This document shows positions 46,145-58,030 of a DNA stretch of 64,000 nt, piece after piece (position 1 is the first letter of the stretch; every line of letters begins with the position of its first letter). Position numbers and translations under genes: made by a program. Under the pieces are notes generated by a model, which was not told the origin of the DNA, ran no database searches, and was given only the letters and a program-made list of their open reading frames with translations. The DNA comes from Hyparrhenia diplandra. Its lineage: Eukaryota > Streptophyta > Magnoliopsida > Poales > Poaceae. The stretch spans positions 1-64,000 of the forward strand of contig JADLZK010008581.1 of assembly GCA_015847255.1 (NCBI GenBank). The letters run 5' to 3'.

Positions 46145-49100
46145 ATGGGCGCGGTCGGGTAGTGGTGACGGCGCGAGGGAGGTGCTCGGCTTGGCCGTGG
46201 CCGAGGTCGACGGCGACGGAGGAGAAAACGGCGGCGCTGGTCGAGGAGGGGCTCCTCCGATCCCGTACCCGGCGGCGGCGGGTGGATTGCTCAGCATTGG
46301 GCGAGGAGGAGCCTAACCCTCGTGGCGGCTACGTGGTGAGCCTGATGGATCTTCAGGCGTGGCTTTGGGATGCCGGGCGGGTCGGTTCATCAGGGCGATC
46401 CTCAACTACTATGAAGTCGAGCTTCACCCACGCCTCCGAACTCGATCTCGGGCCGCCATCTTCGTCACCCTCGTGAGGGGGATTCACGGGGATCGAGCGC
46501 GCATTGGGACCTCTGGTTGTGGTTCTTCAAAGGCGGACCTTCTTTGCATCGGTGGCGCGGGGCCAGCCCACGGAGGGCATTGCGCGTTGGAGGTTGTGCG
46601 CTCCAAGTCGCGTGGAGCGGGCCGAAGCGAACCGAGCTGATGGGTACATCCTATCCAAGCTCACCTCCTCGAACAAAGGGGGTGGCGAGGATCGGTGGTT
46701 CTACCTCTAGCGCGATGGGCAGCGCTCAGCGTACACCGGGCGGGTCCTCAAGCATCGCCCGCGAAGTGGAGTGGGGTCCCCCCTCGGAGGATCACCATTG
46801 GTTGGAAGGCTGAAGCGGGCGGTCCTGCGAGGAGAGGGGGGAAGGATGTGAATCTTTGCCGCCGTGGTTGCGCCTTTCACGGCGTCGGTTCTTTGCCGTT
46901 GATGGCTCGCCCCTTGCTCATGTGCAAGATGGGCGGCGCCGAGGTCTTGGCGTTGGGATGTCGGGCCATACGCTCCCACCGATGCTTTGGCCAAGAGGGT
47001 GAGGGACGTTGGGGTCCAACTACCGGCACATATCCCCAGATCCCCATGCGCCACGACCCAGGGTATATCTCCCGGTATGTACTTCTCCGACCCCGGTGTC
47101 CTTGCGTTGCTCGGTGCATTGTTATCATGGCGGTTCTCACTTTTTCCACCTCACGGTCGTATCATCTACCGGGACTCCCCTCCTCCGATACCGGGTTTGG
47201 ACGGTGACCGGCGGGGCTGCGCGCCGGGTGCTCGGAAGCAGCTGCGAGGACCACGCGAGAAGAAGGAGGAGAGGAAGAAGAGGAATGTGGCTCGCGAGAA
47301 GCGCCGGGTCGAGCAGCGGAGCGGGCGGTCGCGGAATACCTCGACTCTGGGGGAGGGACGACAGCCCGGAGGATGAGTTCTGTGTGAACTCGTCGATGGA
47401 CGACGTGGCAGCTCGGATAGACCGAGCCATGGGGCTCCGGACCCGGTCGGGGCTTCATTACGAGCTGAGCGGAGCACGAGGCGTCGGGAAGCGCTGCACA
47501 CCGTCGAGGGGTTCTTACGGCCGAGTCCTCGGGACTATTGGTGTTGGCCATGTCGGCACCTCGGCGTTGCGAGGTGAGGCCCAAAGGAAGATCAACGCCT
47601 CCCGCCCGGGTACCTCGGCGTCGCGAGTGCGGTTCGGGGGCGAGCCGGCGACCCACGTCGATCCGGCCGTAGCGTGCGGCGTGGCGGGGCGGTAGCGGCG
47701 TCGGTGCGACGCCGGGTCGCGACCATCCGAGCCTCGTCGGCGCCGAGGGCGATCCCTCGGGCCGTGAGTTTCCTTTCGTCTTTGCAATCTTGATTTTTTT
47801 CTGGCGTATGGTTGCCTTGTTTTGACATGCGTTGGTCTTTAGGAAGCGGGGGCGGCCGTTGTTTGCACCCCAAGAGGCCACGAAGGCTAGTGCACAATCC
47901 TCGCCCGGCGCGGGGGAGTCGTCGGCAAGGATGCCTCATGGCTGCGTCGAGTCCTCTGTGGCCGGCCCCGAGGCCCGGGTGGGGTCGGTCCGGTCCGGTC
48001 GCCGAGGCGCGCGGGGTAGCCGCGGCCATGGTGGCGATGGTGGGTTGGTTGCCCGGCCGGCGGCGATCGACACACGAGAGCTTGGTCGCGCCACGGGACA
48101 CGGCTCGGCGCCCGAGCAAGCGGCGCCGCCAGGCCGTGGTGGCTGCCCACCCGGGCGGTCCCTTTGTTCGGGGAGTTTCGCAGAGGAGCTTTTCGGCAGG
48201 CGGAGACGCGCAGAGTCTCGCTTGCTCGGCCTTCGGCCCGTGGGGGGGTGCGGGCGGTAGGTACAACCCCGACTTCGCTGCTCCACGTGTAGGGTTCGGG
48301 GGCCCTCGGCGAAACGTCATCTTCGGCCATGGCGAGGGGCGGTGCGTGATCGGCCGAGAATTTGGACTTCTCTGCGGTTTGGGTTCCCAGGCTGCGGGAG
48401 GCTGCCGGTGGGGAGATGTATCCCAGAGCCGACTTCGGCTGGGGGCGGTCGCCTCGACCACGGGCGATGTGCGGGGTCGGCTACCCGTGGTTGTTGATGA
48501 TCGTTCGAGGTCTTGGAGTGGAGGACCCATGGGCGAATCCGTCGGTGGGAGCGTAGGGGCAGCGAGGATCGGGGAGACCATCGCGGTTCGTCTCGCGGAA
48601 GTCGGCCCCTTGATAAAGCATCTTGATGGCCGTCCTGGCTGCCGTTTGTGCTTGCGTCTTGGCGAGTAGTATTGTCGTTCACGGACTCTTCGTCGCCGCC
48701 GGGAGAAGTCCGAGCTCCTTCGCCCGGAGCGTCCTGGCTGGGCAGCCCTTGGGCGGACTCGGGTGAAGTTGGTCCGGGCCCGGGCGAGGCGACCCGGCTC
48801 ACCGCTCTTGCCGGGGAGAGGGGTCTCAACGGCGGGGCCCTAGCGGGCGAGCTTGTCGAGGCGGTCCCGGCCCCGGCCGGTGGTTGCGAGATGGCTCGGA
48901 TGAGCCAAGACCGAGGACGCGGGGAGCGGTCTCTGGGGCCCTTGGGAGGCCATGACAGCGGGACAGGTCGGGAGGGAGCGAAGCGGGCGGATATGTGCAA
49001 TGCCTAAGCACCCCATCGAGAGGTTTGGCGTCAAGGGAAACCCTCGGGAAGGAGAAGGACCGGCTCAAAAAGTCGCTGCGAATGAGCACGGCGTCATGCT

Positions 49101-49920
49101 AGGGCGGCAAATGAAGTGCCAAGGTACGTCTTATCCCTGGTGGCTTTTGTCACCTTCGATTTCGTCGTCTCGACATTGTTTTGGTGGTTCTTTGCGAGGC
49201 GGAGAACGCGTCGGACCGAGGCCGTGAATCTGCGGCCACGCCTCGCCCATGAAGTGGAGCGGGGAGCGAGTCGCGCCCGGGAGTTGGAAGAGCCCTGTCG
49301 GACTTGCCGTCGCTTCCGGGACCGGACAACCCGGAGGTTGGGCCCTCGGCTCGCATGATCGCTGGCCGCCGTCGGTGGATCCCTTAGGTCCGAGCTCGGG
49401 CGCCTTAGGAGCGGCATTCACATGCTGGCGGTGGTGCGCTCCCACTTTCAATGGGGTCGAGCGGTATTTGGACGGTGTCGCGGCGGGCTTCTTCCTCGGC
49501 TCCGATGACGAGGAGGAGGTTGATCCCGGCCCGAGAGGGATCTTTGCCCGACGCCGCCAAAACCCAAAGTCTATATAACTTTGTGGATGGCGCCACGACT
49601 CTTGTCCTCGCGTTTTGAAGGCGAGGTGTGTCCTCCATACTCCCCCATAGAGTCCACCTATGAGGGCGACACGAGAGATGGTGGGCGCCATGTCAGAAGG
49701 ATGCGCCCGATGGGTCCGACGCCACCCTCGGGAGAAGCGCCGCCGAGGGCGTTGCTCGTGCGAAGCTTCCTCGTTGGCGGCCGTGAGGCGCAAGTAGATG
49801 AGGCCTCCCTTGCCCCGATCCTTCCCTTGCATGAAAAGATTGGAGTTTGTGAGATGGATATGTATAAACAATGGCGCCGCCCGAGGTGCGAGGCCTTGGC
49901 GGGTGCACTTATGTTTTAAG
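46145..49920 (+). CDS. Antisense accessory gene of the gypsy element (plant gypsy-type transposon domain, PF04195-like), broken by frameshifts
   Basis: On the strand opposite to gag-pol. The reading frame moves between frames through small indels, but protein-like blocks follow in order: EVLGLAVAEVDGDGG (46180s), DLQAWLWDAGR and LNYYEVELHPRLRTRSRAAI then FVTLVRGIHGDRAR (46350-46500), LSKLTSSNKGGGEDRWFYL (46650-46710), GPPSEDHHWLEG (46780s), and a C-terminal coiled-coil part (GERVGPRP..., RLRSGIHMLAVVRSHFQWG near 49400, GVERYLDGVAAGFFLG). The first blocks resemble the plant 'putative gypsy type transposon' domain (Pfam PF04195; pattern F.N.Y..EL H.L.PN.I...A.FV.LC.AF.GI). Two introns are suggested by GTGAGT...TTTAG (47764-47842) and GTACGT...GCGAG (49124-49198). 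Function unknown; antisense ORFs between integrase and 3' LTR are known in some large plant gypsy elements. The 5' and 3' limits are approximate. Confidence 0.65.
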
Positions 49921-50789
49921 GTTGCGTTCCCGAAATCTCGTTTATTGTGTGGCGGGTCGCTTGCTTTCTCCGTTCGCAAGATAGTAACCGTGGACGCCAG
50001 CGATCCATACGGGTCTTTGCTAAGGGCGTCCGTTTGCCTCGGTTATCTTTCTTTGGATTTGTGCGTGCGCGACCTTCGCAACTTAAAGCGATTAATTCGG
50101 GCATGCGAGAAAACTTTGAAAAAAAGTTTTGAAAAAGGAGAAGGAGGGGTCCTCAGGGGTGGGGTCCCAGGGGGCCCATAGTAGCCGAGGGAGTTTTTAG
50201 TCTTGTCTTGGACAAGGCTAAGACTCTTAAGGTTTGCACGAGAAGTACTTTTTTCATAAAAGATGCGAGATCTTTTATTGAGCGAAAAAACACAGTGTTT
50301 GACTTCTAGTGCGGAATTTTAAGGGTAGAAGCGGCGTAGTAGCTGTTCTATGTTCCAAGCGTTGGAGTAGACTTAGCCCTTCTCGTTCTTCGGTTGTAGG
50401 TCCGGGCCTTAGTGCCCGGGGGATGAAGTAAGGCCCTTCCCGTGGTGGCGTGAGTTTGTGACGCCCTTTGTTGTATCAATTTTCGGCCCTAAGCACGAGG
50501 TCGTTGACTTGGAGCTCGAGGTTTTTTTAGCAGGCGTGATATTTCTGCCCAGAGCTTGGCGATATCTTGCTGAGTGTAGGGCGCAGCGTCTCGGGGCCGT
50601 CAACTTGGTCTATGGAGTCTTGCACGGCTCTTTGGTTGCCTTGCTCGGTGTAGGCTTGCAGCCTCGGGGACCCGTATTCTATGTCGTGGGGAGGATTGCC
50701 TCGGCTCCATAGACTAGAAAGAGCGGGCTGAATCCGGTGGCTCGGCTTTTTCGTCGTTCGAAGGCTCCATAGGACCCGATGGCAGCTCC
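49921..50789. other. Convergent zone between antisense gene and integrase 3' end
   Basis: Here the + strand gene and the - strand polyprotein end tail to tail. The - strand part near 50400-50789 is likely the integrase C-terminal region, eroded by indels. The + strand shows AAAAGATGCGAGATCTTTTATTG near 50260, a possible 3' processing region. Confidence 0.4.
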
Positions 50790-51480
50790 CTAGTACCACC
50801 TTTTGCCGTCTTGGTTCGGTGATTGAAAATTGCAGGCTTGAGCCCTTGTAGGATCATGCCGTTGGCACACTCCACTTTTTGGCCGTTGGTCTTGGGGTGA
50901 GCTATGGCGGTATTGACCGGATGCCATAGTCGTCACAAAAGTCAAGGAATTTCTTCCCCACGAAGTTGGTTCCGTTGTCAGTGATGATGGAGTTCGGGAC
51001 TCAAAGCGGAGATGATATCCGTAAAAGAATTTCACCGTTTCGTGGTGTGAGGGTTCACCACGGGTGGGCTTCAATCCATTTGGAGAACTTGTCGATGGCG
51101 ACTAGGACGTGAGTGTGTGTCCTCCCGGGCGCCCTTATTAGGGGTCCAATCATGTCAAGTCCCCACACCGCAAATGGCCACGTAAGTGGTATGGTTTCTG
51201 CCGATGCTTGGTAGGAGATGTGTCCCGCAGGCGTAGAATTGACATTCCTTGCAGTGCCACCGACTAGATTTGCGTCCCACTGTGCCGCCGAGGGGCAGTA
51301 GAAGCCTTGCCCGAAGACTTCCAGGCGACTAGAGTCCTCGGGGCGTGGTGACCGCATTCCCTCGGTGTGTCTTCGAGCAATTCTTTGCCTTGGTAGGGTA
51401 TGCATCGCATGTACACCCCTCCAGGCTCCTCTCTTGTAGAGTTCCTTTTTCTCCAATTAGCGCAAAGGACTTGGCCCCCG
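50790..51480 (-). pseudogene. Integrase region of the gypsy polyprotein
   Basis: Blocks on - include WPFAVWGLDMIGP, HVLVAIDKFSKWIEAHP (first catalytic Asp in GLDMIGP), then, in another frame, the second-Asp region (SLTTEPTSWGRN, a frame-shifted IITDNGTNF-type block) and a block matching the glutamate-helix (KSGVCQR). Conserved order and spacing but split by single-base indels. Inserts the cDNA copy into host DNA. Confidence 0.8.
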
Positions 51481-51566
51481 GGCCAAGCGGCGAGCCCGGT
51501 CTTGTCCTCGGGCGCTCACCTCGGATGAGGTACTCAACAGGCGGCTTCCTCCGGTCGGGGGCTGGG

Positions 51567-52330
51567 TCAACCGCCATTGCTTAGGGCGTGGCCTGCCACG
51601 GGCGCCTTCTTGAGCCCCCGAGGGTAGTTCAAGGGTGCATACTTGACCGAGGGTTTGTTGAGATCTCGGGTAAAGTACGTTCGGGGAACGATACCTCGGG
51701 TTGCTGCGACCTTGGCGAGTTCATCCGCGACCTCATTGTAACGCTGGGTGTGTGCTTGTGCTCGGGTCCATGGAATTTTTCTCCGGCTTGCGCACTTCTC
51801 GGCAATACGCCTCCATCTTGGTCGTGGCATGCCGAGGCTTTCATGACTTGGTCGATGACCCGACTGCGAATCCCCGGTTTCCAACCGTCGGATACCGAGG
51901 TCCGCCCGCGATCCGAGACCGTTGACCCGGTGCCTCGTGATTCTGCGGCGTTGTTGGAGGCGGAAAATGCAGCGGATGGCATACCTCGTGTGAAACCCGA
52001 GGGGTGAGATGAAAACAAAGCCGGCCCCAGCGCTGCCTCCATCATGGATCCATCGAAGAACATGTCCCGGCTTTTCGGCACGGATGGGTGCGGGGGGTAG
52101 GCGTGTATCGGTCCATTCAGCCACAAAGTCGGCTAGGACACGGGACTTGATCGCGCTGCGGGGCCGGGAGCGATATGGTTTCGCCCATGAGGCTCCACAG
52201 CCCACTTCGCCACTCTTCCCGTGGCCTCTCGGTTTTGGAGAATCTCCCAGGGGGGGAACGGGACACCACGGCAACGGGGGTGTGCGAGGAAGTAGTGGAC
52301 AAGTTTCCTTTGCGTTAGTATGATGGCATA
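51567..52330 (-). pseudogene. RNase H region of the gypsy polyprotein
   Basis: On -, MFFDGSMMEAALGPALFSS and AFSASNNAAE appear in one frame, ADFVAEWTD and AGAGFVFISPLG in the next. FDGS and NNAAE are the conserved catalytic surroundings of plant gypsy RNase H. Frame changes within a few dozen bases. Confidence 0.8.
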
Positions 52331-52378
52331 CGATGGTTTACGCATCTGCGAATACCTCGTCTTGGTGTCGGAAGCACT

Positions 52379-53450
52379 TCACCGATGAAGTAAACGGGCG
52401 TTATGCGGCAACGTGTGTCCTTCTTCGGCGGCTCTACTACGATCACCCGTGGCCCGACCACCACGGGTAGTGGCGGTGGCGATATAAGAGCAAGGTTTCT
52501 CCCGGTTGGCGGTACCCGGGATCGGTGGGTTTGTCGGGGAGCTTCTTGAGGTTGCGGGGGCCTCTTCGGCCTCGGGGTCCAAGCAAAGCGCTCGGACTTG
52601 CGAAGGAGTCGGTAGAGGGCAGGCCCTTCTCCCCGAGGCGTGAGATGAACTGCTTAATGAAGCTAGGCAGCCCATGACCTTCTGTACTCCCTTGAGATCT
52701 TGGATCGGACCCTTCTTGGTGATTTCGTCCACCTTGGTCGGGTTTGCTTCGATGCCTCGTTGAGAGACAATAAAGCCCAACAACATCCCTCGGGAACCCC
52801 GAATCGCACTTCTTGGGGTTGAGCTTGACTCCCTTCTTGTTTAGACACTTTCGAAGGTTTCCCGAGGTCTCCCACGAGGTCCGATGTTTTCTTGGATTTG
52901 ACCACAATGTCATCGGCGTAGGCTTCCGCGATCCGTCCGATGAGTTCCCGAAGATGATTTGCATGCATATTTGGTATGTTGCGCCGGCGTTCCTCGGCCG
53001 AAGGGCATGGTGAGGTAGCAATACATCGAAGGGCGTTATGAGCAGGTCGCGAGCTAGTCGGACTCTTTCATTTTGATCGGTGATAACTTAGGAATGCAGC
53101 GTCAAGAAAGGACAACGTTTCACATCCAGCGGTGGAGTCGACAATTTGGTCGATTCGAGGCAAAGGAAAAGGAACTTTCGGACATGCTTTGTTGAGACTA
53201 GTGTAGTCCCACACATCCGCCATTTCCTATTCTTTTCTCTACTAATACAGGATTAGCTAACCACTTTCGAGGGTGAAATACTTCTTTTATAAATCCGGCC
53301 TCCAGCTTGTGGATCTCCTCGCCGATGATCTTCGCTGAAGCGTCGTCGAAGCGGCGCAAGCGCTGCATGATCGGCTTTGAGCCCGGCCGGATGTCTAGGG
53401 AGTGCTTCGCGACATCCTCGGTATGCCGGCATGTCCAGGGTCCCCATCTG
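52379..53450 (-). pseudogene. Reverse transcriptase region of the gypsy polyprotein
   Basis: On -, RNAGATYQICMQIIFG, EAYADDIVVKSKKTSDLVGD (the YADD active site), KCLNKKGVKLNPKKC, LLGFIVSQRGIEANPTKVDE and IQDLKGVQKVMGCLASLS follow in correct order but across all three frames. The motifs are intact, so breaks are indels and not old decay. Confidence 0.9.
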
Positions 53451-53529
53451 CGAACGTCGGGCGTTCGCGACGGAGGAATCGGCGAAACGCTTCCTATTTT
53501 GGATCCAGTCCGAGCTGGTGGTCAGCGGC

Positions 53530-54180
53530 TTCTCCTTCGGGTTCTAGGGATCGAGTGGGATCTTCTTTGTGCGGAGGAGGGCTCGAAGCTCAGCCGTGGC
53601 GCTTGGCCTCGTGCTTTCGATCGTGATTTCGTCAAAGCTTCTTTTCGCGTCGGCAATGAGTGCCTCGGCAATGGCGAGTGCCTCGGCGTACTCCACGCTC
53701 TCCACGTCGCACTCATATGCGTGATGGTGTGAAGGGCGATGGTGATGACACCCTTTGGCCCGGCATCTTGAGCTTGAGGTGCGTGTAGTTCGGGGCGACC
53801 ATGAACTTAGCGTAACAAGGCCGCCCGAGGAGTGCGTGGTAAGTCTGCGGACCCCAAGAATCTCAAATGTGAGAGTCTCACGCCTGAAGTTGAGGGGTCT
53901 CCAAAGCACACCGGCAAGTCAATGCGCCCGGGGCTTAAAGGCGCTTGCCGGGGACAGCGCCATTAAATGCCCGGCCCTCGAGGCGGATCTTGGACTTGTC
54001 TACCCCGAGGAGGTCGGGGTTTCTTAGTAGATGAGGTTGAGGCTGCTCCCTCCGTCCATAAGGACCTTGGTGAGCCGAGTGTTGGCGATGATGGGATCCA
54101 CCACCGGTGGATAAGCCCGGGTTCGGGATGTCGAGGGTGATCCGGCGGGTCGAAGGTGATGGCACGGTCCGGCCACTTGC
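53530..54180 (-). pseudogene. Aspartic protease region of the gypsy polyprotein
   Basis: On -, blocks correspond to the linker and protease of grass gypsy elements: ITFDPPDHPRHPEPG, a frame-split VDPIIANTRLTKV then MDGGSS-type catalytic block near 54030-54060 (read as WTEGAAST in one frame), LLGVDKSKIR, and NFRRETLTFEI. The catalytic DGGS is visible only by crossing an indel. Confidence 0.7.
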
Positions 54181-56150
54181 GCAGCCTCGGGGTTGCTAGC
54201 TCCGTGGCGTGAGACCTCCGGAGCTCCTTCTTGCGTTGTCGCACGGACATGTTCTTTGGTGCTTTGCCGCCGAAGATCATGAAGCGGTTGTTCACCTTCG
54301 GGAACTCCTCGTTGCCCTTGGCGCCACCCTCGGGAGCCTCTTCCTCATCACCCTCGGGGATGGCTTTGAGCTTGGCGAAATGTTGGCGTACCTTCTTGCA
54401 CTCCCGAGGGTATGCTTGACCAGGGTAGCTATGGTTACGGCACGGCTTCTTGAGCATGTCGTCGAAGGTTTCTTGTGGCGGGGCCGGGCCCCTGCGGTCG
54501 GCCGCAGCCACCATGTCTTCGTTGTTCTGCTTGGGCGGCATGGCCCTTGCCCTTGCGGCTCTTATCCTTCTTCTTCTTCTTTTGTTCTCCCGAGGTTGAG
54601 ATCCCTCGGGCTCCTCTTCCTTGCGCTTCCCCTTGCGAGCCCCGATTGAGCAGGCCCCCCGTGACCTCCTCCTCACCGGGGCGAACTTAGTGGCGATGTC
54701 CATCGGTTCATTTGCCTCGGTTGGAGTCCGGGCGCCCTAGCTTCTTCACGAGGTCTCGGCACGAGGTGCCGGCCAAGAAACCCCCTATGGCGTCGAATCC
54801 GTCACATTGGGGAGCTCGGTCCGCTTGGAGAAAGCGCGGGATGTAGTCATATGAGGATTCATCGGACTTTTTGTCGGCGATTCGAAGGTCGAATTTCGGG
54901 CGCGGATCGTGCCTTGGAAGTTGCCTTTGAAGGTCCTCACCAAATCCGTCAGTTGGATATGAGGTTGGGCGGAAGGTGTTCCGGCCAAAGCTGGCGGACT
55001 TCGGAGAGGTACGAGGCGGATTCGATTATCACCTTGTCATCATGTGCCCCCGCGGGCGCGGCGGCCGATGTCGTCGGCTATACCTCGGGGCGGGTTTCTC
55101 CGTATATTTCCGAGGTGGCTAGGGTGGCCCCAACGCGGGAGTGGTGTTCTCCCGATGTCCCTTGTGAAGGCTTTGTGGCGGGAGGTTCGGGAGTACCCCG
55201 GTCTCCCGACGATGCATGGGCGTCTCGTCCGTCGGTCGCCCACGAGGTGGGCTGCCTCCGCCGCGTGCTCGTTGTCGCTCGATCTCGTCCGAGGTCGGGT
55301 GCACCTCGGTGACGGTCTTGGCGGGGGTCTTCTATACGATCCCGAGGCGGGGCGGTTCTTCGCTGGGTTGTCGTTCAGCGCTCCGGTGGCCTTGCGGCTT
55401 CGGCTTTGCTCAGCTGGGGCGAGCCTTGCCGCCGTCCGGACTCTTGTGTCGCCGCGATGTCACGGCCCGATCTGCGGAGGCCGAGCTCTCCGGCTTGTTG
55501 TATGGCTGCCCTATCAAGGGAGATGCCGCAGCCTTCCCAAATCGTCTTCCCTCAGCGGTAGGGGCTCGGGCATCTCGCGTACCAACATGGCGCTCGCTGC
55601 CGCACGTTGAGGCTTGCTCGGTTGAATGGGGCTGCAATGTCGGGAAGGTGTGGCGCTCCATTGGCGTAACGATCGCCGCCTCGGGGGCTGAGGTGCTCTC
55701 GGGGGGCGGCCCACGGCCGGGCCTATTCCGTTGAATGTTCCGCTCCCGGTCGTCGAAGTCGCGCGGATTCGCCCGAATCCGGTTGCAAGTCTTGCGGTTG
55801 TGAGTTACGGCCGGACAGCCGCGGGCGCTTCTACATTTGGGCGGGGCGAAGCGTGGTGCCGGGCTCGCCGTGGCGGCACGTCGCATCGTCCTTCTTTGGA
55901 CACGTCGGTGAAGCCCGGCCGTCTTGCGGTGGGACTTCAACGTTGAAGCATTCCTCGTGGGGTCATAGTACTTGTCTTCATCGTCGGTGCAAGGGGCGCG
56001 AATGCTTGGATGAAGTTCTGTTCTCTCGGGCGGTAGAGCGAGTCCCTCGGCTCCCGGGTCCGGCCCCTGTCGAACCCGGAGGAGGCGGCACGGCGGGGTC
56101 GTCCCGCATCCCTCCGAAGGATGCGCTCCTCTGAGTGCATATCCATGGGG
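54181..56150 (-). pseudogene. Gag region of the gypsy polyprotein
   Basis: On -, the retrotransposon gag domain is represented by LTDLVRTFKGNFQGTIRAR and SRAFSKRTELP (54790-54980), then MDIATKFAPVRRR, a basic linker (RENKRRRRRIRA), and a zinc-knuckle-like CRNHSYPGQAYPRECKKV. Upstream blocks are Arg/Pro-rich and eroded. Frame changes several times. Gag forms the virus-like particle that packages the RNA. Confidence 0.75.
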
Positions 56151-56674
56151 TAGCGTTCCCGTGGAACAGCGGGAGGCTGGGCCGTGCTCTCCTAGCGAGG
56201 CTTCGACCAGGTTTCGCGCCTGCGTGGATTCACGGGACTCCTCGGTATGACTAGAGCGGCGTTTTCCCGATGATTAGGGTTTGGGGCATCCTTCCACAGT
56301 GGACGCGGGTATGGATCTTCGAGGGCCTAGGGTTCTGGGGAGCCCTTTCGCGAAGTCGGCGGCCGGGAGATGTCGACGGATTCATCGTATCCGTTGCTCG
56401 GTAGCGCTTTGCGCTGGTGGTCTTCGCCTTGCCCGCCTCACGCGACACCGTGATGGTGGGCACGCCGTGGTGGCGATCTTTGCTCTTCCTCGGCCCGGTA
56501 GATCCGGCGAAGGATCATCATAGTCGTGGCCGGCGTCACGAATGCCGGCGTTCGAAGAAACGATTGGAGTCCCAGCGGGAGCCTGCTCGGCGGCGGCGGT
56601 GAAACAAGGCGGAGCCGCCATGAGGGGTTGGTGGAGATGCGGATTGCACACGGCGTGCCCCTACAGCGCGCCAA

Positions 56675-58025
56675 TGACCGGCGGTTCAAGGAGCGGCGGG
56701 CGCCCGGTGCCGGCAATAAAAATTTGTAAGGTCGCGTGCCTCCTCCCTCAATGGCGTAGCACAAGGTGGACACGGGCGTGGCGGTTTATCCCTGGTTCGG
56801 GGCCAACGGGGCCCTACGTCCAGCGGGGGGTGCGTCACGGTCGTGTTACTCGGCGCTCAAAGGTGAGCTGCTCGTAGGGGTTCTGGCGGTCGTGTGGGGA
56901 GAAGCGGTCTCAAGCCCCACGATCGTGGTTGCGGTGGTTGTGGTGGCGATTTTCTCCGTGTGAACCGGAGTTGAAAATGGGATTGAGTCGAATCTCACCG
57001 AATCGAACCCCTTCTAATGAGACATTACTCCCCCTTTTTTATAGGAGAAGGAGAGAGATAATGTTTACATTGGTGGTTGCCTAGGTGGCTAATTCGAGGT
57101 CGCATCGGGTTGCATGTCGCCGCCGAGGGCGCTGGCCGGTTTTGGGCGTTGCAAAGCGAAGACACGCGTCGAGCATCCGATGGCGGGCGTGCCATTCGGG
57201 GCGTGGCCCCGAGGGTCTGTGGAGGCGCCCCTCACATCCGCATGGTGAGGGGCCGGTCAGTTCGGGGTTGCGCTTTGCGTGTCAAGTGCCCAGGGTTACG
57301 GCCTATCGTGGCGCTTTGACGGTGCTGCAGGGAAGTGAACGATGTCATCTTGGCTCCCGTGCCGGGTGGCGAAAACATGTCACCGGTTCAGCATTGCGCC
57401 CCATCGGGTCGGATTGGGGAGGCGATTCGGCAGTCGATTTGATCGGGCGTGTCGATGGCCGGGCGCCTTGCATCATCGCGACCGCATTGAATGCGGTGGT
57501 TTCCCTTCCTCGGGACGGAACCTCCCACGCCCAGGGTCGGCGACCCGAGACAGGCTAGATTGGGCTGCCGCACCGAGGATGGAGAGCTGGTCTCCCTCGG
57601 GCGAGACGGAGTTTTTGCGCCCGAGGGTGGTGAGCTAGGCCACCCTCGGACGAATCGGAGATTTCCCGGCCGGTGAGCTAGGCCGGCGGCGGGCGGAATC
57701 GGAGCGTGAGGTTGAGCCCGAGCCATGGTTTGATTGCGGTCGGCGTGGAACGCCGTGGTTCGTTGTTCGGTAGAGGTCCTTGACCTTGTCCGCCGTGGCG
57801 TAATAAGCTCTTTACGTCGCGGTGACTCCATTCGGGCCGCTTGTGGGCCGTTCGTGGGTCGCTCGTCGTCGAGGTAAACGTCATGGCTCAATGGCCTGGT
57901 CCATCGTTCGTCGGGCCGTCCCTCCGTGCGGGATGATAGCGGGCTTAGGTTTCTTTGGGCCTTGGCGGGCCGACAAATTCTCATAGTTTGAGAATGTCTC
58001 GAGGCCCAATATTTTGGTCCCGACA
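56675..58025 (-). repeat. 5' LTR of the gypsy element
   Basis: About 1,351 bp, starts on - with TGTCGGGACC and ends with the complement of TGACCGG next to the primer-binding-like site. Drives gag-pol toward lower coordinates. Confidence 0.9.
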
Positions 58026-58030
58026 CCATG

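Larger units (their letters stand above)
43591..58025 (-). mobile_element. Full-length Ty3/gypsy LTR retrotransposon (14.4 kb) with an antisense accessory gene
   Basis: Two LTRs in the same orientation (43591-44910 and 56675-58025) enclose 11.8 kb. The 5-bp target duplication CCATG is at 43586-43590 and 58026-58030. Read on -, the 5' LTR starts TGTCGGGACCAAAATATTGG; next to its end lies the primer-binding-like TTGGCGCGCTGTAGGGG (reverse complement of 56658-56674), and a purine-rich CCGGGGCTCGGGGCTAC adjoins the 3' LTR. Order on - is gag, protease, RT, RNase H, integrase, the gypsy order. The LTRs are very similar apart from indels, so insertion looks recent. Between integrase and 3' LTR a further 5.3 kb holds a gene on the opposite strand. 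Confidence 0.95.

Noticed and set aside
47592..48581. 329-codon open frame on - inside the gypsy element
   Set aside because: It overlaps the antisense gene, has no gag or pol motif and is Pro/Arg-rich; taken as the shadow of the + strand gene.
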